The notes under the pieces: generated by a model
Database searches by the model: none
The model's input: the letters and a program-made list of their open reading frames with translations, nothing else
What the model was told of the DNA's origin: nothing
Assembly: GCA_002338615.1 (NCBI GenBank)
Contig: DDIS01000025.1
Location: 1 to 17,646, forward strand
Length of the DNA: 17,646 nucleotides
Reading direction: 5' to 3'
Origin: Proteobacteria bacterium UBA1844
Lineage (GTDB): Bacteria > Pseudomonadota > Gammaproteobacteria > Steroidobacterales > Woeseiaceae
Shown: positions 15,283 through 17,646 of the stretch, piece by piece
How the letters are laid out: each line of letters starts with the position of its first letter
How positions within the stretch are numbered: the stretch's first letter is position 1
Made by a program: the position numbers and the translations under genes

Positions 15283-15867
15283 CTAATTCTGTTTGTCTCG
15301 GTCCATCGCCGTCCGCAACGATGCGAACGGTGTCATTGTATGCGGTGCCCGCGCCGCTTGCTCAAACTCGATGCAGCGCGACATCTCCACATGTTTTGGT
15401 GCCATCGGTAAAGCCATTACCAGCGCTTCATCGATGATATCAATTGGCCGCACCGTGTCATCAGGCAATTCCCATAGTTCGTAATCTGCGGGCGCCCGTG
15501 GAATCTCTGTTTCTACGTCCTCAATGTCAGCCGCGCTCGCTCTTACCAGCGCAAGGCTAAGCGTCGTCTGCAGTGGCCATTCGAAGGCTTTCATGCACCG
15601 CTGGCACACGGCCGGTAGTGCCAGTTTCAGTTCACCTCTCAGCACCGGCGCCGTCGATTGTTCACCCAGGTAGGCAAAATCGAGCCGGCCACATACCCTG
15701 TTCGCGCGCCAGTTGTCCGGCATTTCTTCGCCGCCGAGCACCGACAGGTCCTTGCCGACACTTTCGCACAAGCGCTTGAAATTGTCTATTTGCTCATAAA
15801 TTTCAATAGCTTGCTTATTGTCTGCCAATCCCTGGAAAGACTGGCTGTCGCGTAGCAGATCGCTCAT
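15283..15867 (-). CDS. yceD: YceD (DUF177) protein, putative 23S rRNA accumulation factor
   Basis: YceD homologues lie beside rpmF in most bacteria and have been linked to 23S rRNA accumulation; the molecular action is not well known. From ATG 15867 the protein has 194 residues (173 in E. coli). The conserved Cys pair appears as LPAVCQRCMKAFEWPLQTTLSL (Cys88, Cys91), followed by the acidic YELWELPDDTVRPIDIIDEALVMALPMAPKH and a C-terminal TPFASLRTAMDRDK. The frame stays open upstream to 15963, but those codons cross the promoter and have no homology, and no ribosome site precedes 15867. A near-perfect promoter predicts transcription starting about 3 bases before this ATG, so translation is probably leaderless. 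First gene of yceD-rpmF-plsX-fabH and likely gst-ldt. Confidence 0.93.
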   Translation of the reverse strand: MSDLLRDSQSFQGLADNKQAIEIYEQIDNFKRLCESVGKDLSVLGGEEMPDNWRANRVCGRLDFAYLGEQSTAPVLRGELKLALPAVCQRCMKAFEWPLQTTLSLALVRASAADIEDVETEIPRAPADYELWELPDDTVRPIDIIDEALVMALPMAPKHVEMSRCIEFEQAARAPHTMTPFASLRTAMDRDKQN

Positions 15868-15876
15868 GGCGGGCGC

Positions 15877-15905
15877 ATCATAAGTACCCGGGGAGCGGCT
15901 GTCAA
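15877..15905 (-). promoter_or_regulatory. Near-consensus sigma-70 promoter of yceD-rpmF-plsX-fabH
   Basis: On the minus strand a perfect -35 TTGACA (15905-15900) and -10 TATGAT (15882-15877) are separated by the optimal 17 bases. Transcription should begin near 15870, only about 3 bases before the yceD ATG at 15867. Strong expression fits a ribosomal protein operon. Confidence 0.85.
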
Positions 15906-15998
15906 AGCATGTCGTGGTCGGGAGGGATAAAAACCTCGGCGACCAGAAGCAAACTCGGTACACTCCGCCATTTGTAGACGCAAGCCGCTGATTCTTTT

Positions 15999-16592
15999 AT
16001 GCAAAACCCGTCCGCTCAAGCCATAATTCTCGCCTCCTCGTCCCGCTACCGGCGCGGCCTGCTGGATCGTTTTCTCGATGAATTCGAAACGATTTCGCCG
16101 GATATTGACGAAAGCAACGATGACGGGCTGGCGCCAGCGGCACTCGCAACCCATCTCGCCAGGGCGAAGGCCGAGGCAGTTTCGGCGCACGCGCCGCGCG
16201 CGCTGATTATCGGCGCTGACCAACTCGCGGTGCTGGACGAGCACGTCCTCGGCAAACCCGGCAACCATCAGAAGGCTGTTGAACAGCTCATGGCGGCTTC
16301 GGGGAAAACCGTTCGCTTCCTCACAGCGGTCTGCATTCTTGATCCCACCTCACGTGCGCGCTACGAACACACGGACATCACCACAGTTCATTTTCGCCAG
16401 TTTGATCGGCGCCTGGCCGAGGCGTACGCGCGTCACGACGAACCCTATGACTGTGCCGGCAGCTTCAAGCTGGAAGGTGCGGGGTTCGTATTGTTCGAAT
16501 CGGTCACGGCCGATGACCCGACCGCCCTGATCGGTTTGCCCATGATCTGGGTTGCGGACCGACTCCTGCAGCTCGGCTATTTATTGCCGTAA
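15999..16592 (+). CDS. yceF: Maf-family nucleotide pyrophosphatase YceF
   Basis: A house-cleaning nucleotide pyrophosphatase; E. coli YceF prefers the modified nucleotide m7GTP. The 197-residue protein shows the Maf signature near the N-terminus (IILASSSRYRRGLLDRF), SPDIDESND, the catalytic Asp74 in LIIGADQLAVLDEHVLGKP, and the YceF-type ending DCAGSFKLEGAGFVLFESVTADDPTALIGLPM. The YceF rather than YhdE subfamily is suggested by these stretches and by its position next to yceD-rpmF. It starts at ATG 15999, with homology beginning within ten residues. No ribosome binding site is visible upstream, and I could not find a convincing promoter in the 131-base divergent gap with yceD. Its last 16 bases overlap the 3' end of rluC on the other strand. 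Confidence 0.95.
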   Translation: MQNPSAQAIILASSSRYRRGLLDRFLDEFETISPDIDESNDDGLAPAALATHLARAKAEAVSAHAPRALIIGADQLAVLDEHVLGKPGNHQKAVEQLMAASGKTVRFLTAVCILDPTSRARYEHTDITTVHFRQFDRRLAEAYARHDEPYDCAGSFKLEGAGFVLFESVTADDPTALIGLPMIWVADRLLQLGYLLP

Positions 16593-17590
16593 CGCTTGCC
16601 ATAGAATGAGCGCTGCCTTTTCCTGGGCGAGTGAGGCAGGCTGCTGCCAAGAAAGCGCTCCAGGTCAGCGGCGAGCGGCGCGGTGAAATGCAGCTCGTTG
16701 CCGCTGTCATCCGGAAACGCGATCGATTGCGCATGCAGAAACAGGCGCGGCAACCCGGCCTTTTTAAGTTTGCGATTGCTTTCCTCATCGCCGTAACGCT
16801 CATCGCCCGCCAGTGGAAACCCGGCGTGCATCGCGTGTACACGAATCTGGTGTGTACGTCCCGTGAGCGGAGCACATTGCAACAGGCTGTAGTCGCCGTA
16901 GCGGCGCGAGAGACTGATACGCGTTTTTGCCGACTTGCCTTCATCACTGACGATCACGTGCCGTTCACCACCACGCCGATTTGTCACCAGTAGAGGCACG
17001 TCGATAATCTGATTTCCAATCTGCCAGTCACCGACTGCCAGTGCGAGGTAGTTTTTCTCGACTACACCGTCCCGGAATTTCTGGTGCAATTCTCGCAGCG
17101 CGCTGCGTCGCTTGGCGAGCACCAGGCATCCCGAGGTTTCCCGGTCAAGCCTGTGCACCAGTGACAGGTCTTTTAAATCAGGCCGCGCGTTGCGCAATAG
17201 CTCGATGACGCCGAAGCTGATGCCACTGCCGCCGTGTACGGCGATGCCGGTCGGCTTGTCGATGACAAGCAGGCGTTTGTCTTCAAATAACACTTTCTCA
17301 AGAATCTCGGCGCTGGCCCGCGCCGGTGGTGGCGCTCCGCCCGTGTGGACCGTGACCGGCGGAATACGAACTTCATCCCCTTCGATGAGCTTGTGTTCAG
17401 CCCGCACCCGGCCGCCGTTGACCCGGACCTCACCACGCCTGAGCAGGCGATATAGTCGTCCTTTGGGCACTCCCGGCAGCTCGCGCCGTAAAAAGTTGTC
17501 GATGCGCTGCCCGGCCGACTCTCCGTCGATCCGGACTTTTCTGACGGGCAGGCGCTCGGTGGCAACCTCAACTGGCGACTTTTCTTGCAT
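16577..17590 (-). CDS. rluC: 23S rRNA pseudouridine synthase RluC
   Basis: RluC makes pseudouridines at positions 955, 2504 and 2580 of 23S rRNA in E. coli. From ATG 17590 the protein has 337 residues. An N-terminal S4 RNA-binding domain (about 18-80) reads SAGQRIDNFLRRELPGVPKGRLYRLLRRGEVRVNG. The catalytic domain contains LLVIDKPTGIAVHGGSG and the motif VHRLDRETSGCLVLAKR with catalytic Asp149, then PLTGRTHQIRVHAMHAGFPLAGDERYG. The frame extends two codons to a TTG at 17596, but ATG 17590 is the more likely start. It converges on yceF with a 16-base overlap of the two coding ends. RluC is favoured over RluD or RluA by the VRIDGESAGQRIDNFLRRELPGVP start and the yceF/yceD neighbourhood. Confidence 0.94.
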   Translation of the reverse strand: MQEKSPVEVATERLPVRKVRIDGESAGQRIDNFLRRELPGVPKGRLYRLLRRGEVRVNGGRVRAEHKLIEGDEVRIPPVTVHTGGAPPPARASAEILEKVLFEDKRLLVIDKPTGIAVHGGSGISFGVIELLRNARPDLKDLSLVHRLDRETSGCLVLAKRRSALRELHQKFRDGVVEKNYLALAVGDWQIGNQIIDVPLLVTNRRGGERHVIVSDEGKSAKTRISLSRRYGDYSLLQCAPLTGRTHQIRVHAMHAGFPLAGDERYGDEESNRKLKKAGLPRLFLHAQSIAFPDDSGNELHFTAPLAADLERFLGSSLPHSPRKRQRSFYGKRYGNK

Positions 17591-17646
17591 GTTCAATAAC
17601 TTGATGAGTATAGGGCTTGTGGTATATTACCGGCTTGCGCAGGCTG
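17591..17646. promoter_or_regulatory. Upstream region of rluC, possible divergent promoter
   Basis: On the plus strand TTGATG (17601-17606) and TATATT (17623-17628) with a 16-base spacer form a plausible promoter reading out of the window. In related bacteria rne lies divergent to rluC with a long leader, so this may be the rne promoter; that gene is not in view. For rluC itself a -10-like TATACT on the minus strand (17612-17607) has no good -35. Confidence 0.35.

Noticed and set aside
15868..15963. Upstream extension of yceD to 15963
   Set aside because: The added 32 residues cross a near-consensus promoter and have no resemblance to YceD N-termini.

Overview
The window is chromosomal DNA of a gammaproteobacterium with moderately high GC content. 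This rests on gene content and order: a type II secretion operon, a lexA-imuA-imuB-dnaE2 SOS mutagenesis operon under E. coli-type SOS boxes, an OprI-like murein lipoprotein facing an L,D-transpeptidase, and the yceF/yceD-rpmF-plsX-fabH/rluC neighbourhood. No genus can be named from the sequence alone. A marine or soil lineage outside the Enterobacterales is the most I would infer. I see no rRNA, tRNA, CRISPR array, integrase or transposase gene.

Layout. (1) Positions 1-3985, plus strand: 3' part of gspD, then gspE and gspF, which encode the outer-membrane secretin, cytoplasmic ATPase and inner-membrane platform of a type II secretion system. GspE has lost all four cysteines of its usual zinc motif. 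(2) 4143-4448, plus: a very acidic 101-residue protein of unknown function. (3) 10523-4472, minus: lexA, imuA, imuB, dnaE2, closely spaced and read from one strong promoter overlapped by two SOS boxes. LexA is self-cleaving when RecA is activated. ImuA and ImuB are non-catalytic partners that bring the error-prone polymerase DnaE2 to damaged DNA. (4) 10524-10889: a 366-base divergent intergenic region with the lexA promoter and SOS boxes at one end, the lipoprotein promoter at the other, and a 201-base near-perfect inverted repeat between them. This repeat is the most unusual structure in the window. (5) 10890-11189, plus: an Lpp/OprI-like lipoprotein whose terminator hairpin lies inside the 3' end of the convergent L,D-transpeptidase gene. 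(6) 15867-11207, minus: yceD-rpmF-plsX-fabH-gst-ldt, probably one transcript, starting from a near-consensus promoter so close to yceD that the mRNA should be almost leaderless. (7) 15999-16592, plus: yceF (Maf family), convergent with and overlapping rluC (17590-16577, minus). The last 56 bases probably belong to the rluC/upstream divergent promoter region.

Most genes are ordinary core genes. The points that deserve a second look are the long inverted repeat next to the SOS promoter (its edge supplies part of the lexA -35 box), the cysteine-free GspE, the ImuB N-terminal extension with a possible clamp-binding motif, the vicinal cysteines in the murein lipoprotein, and the leaderless start of yceD.
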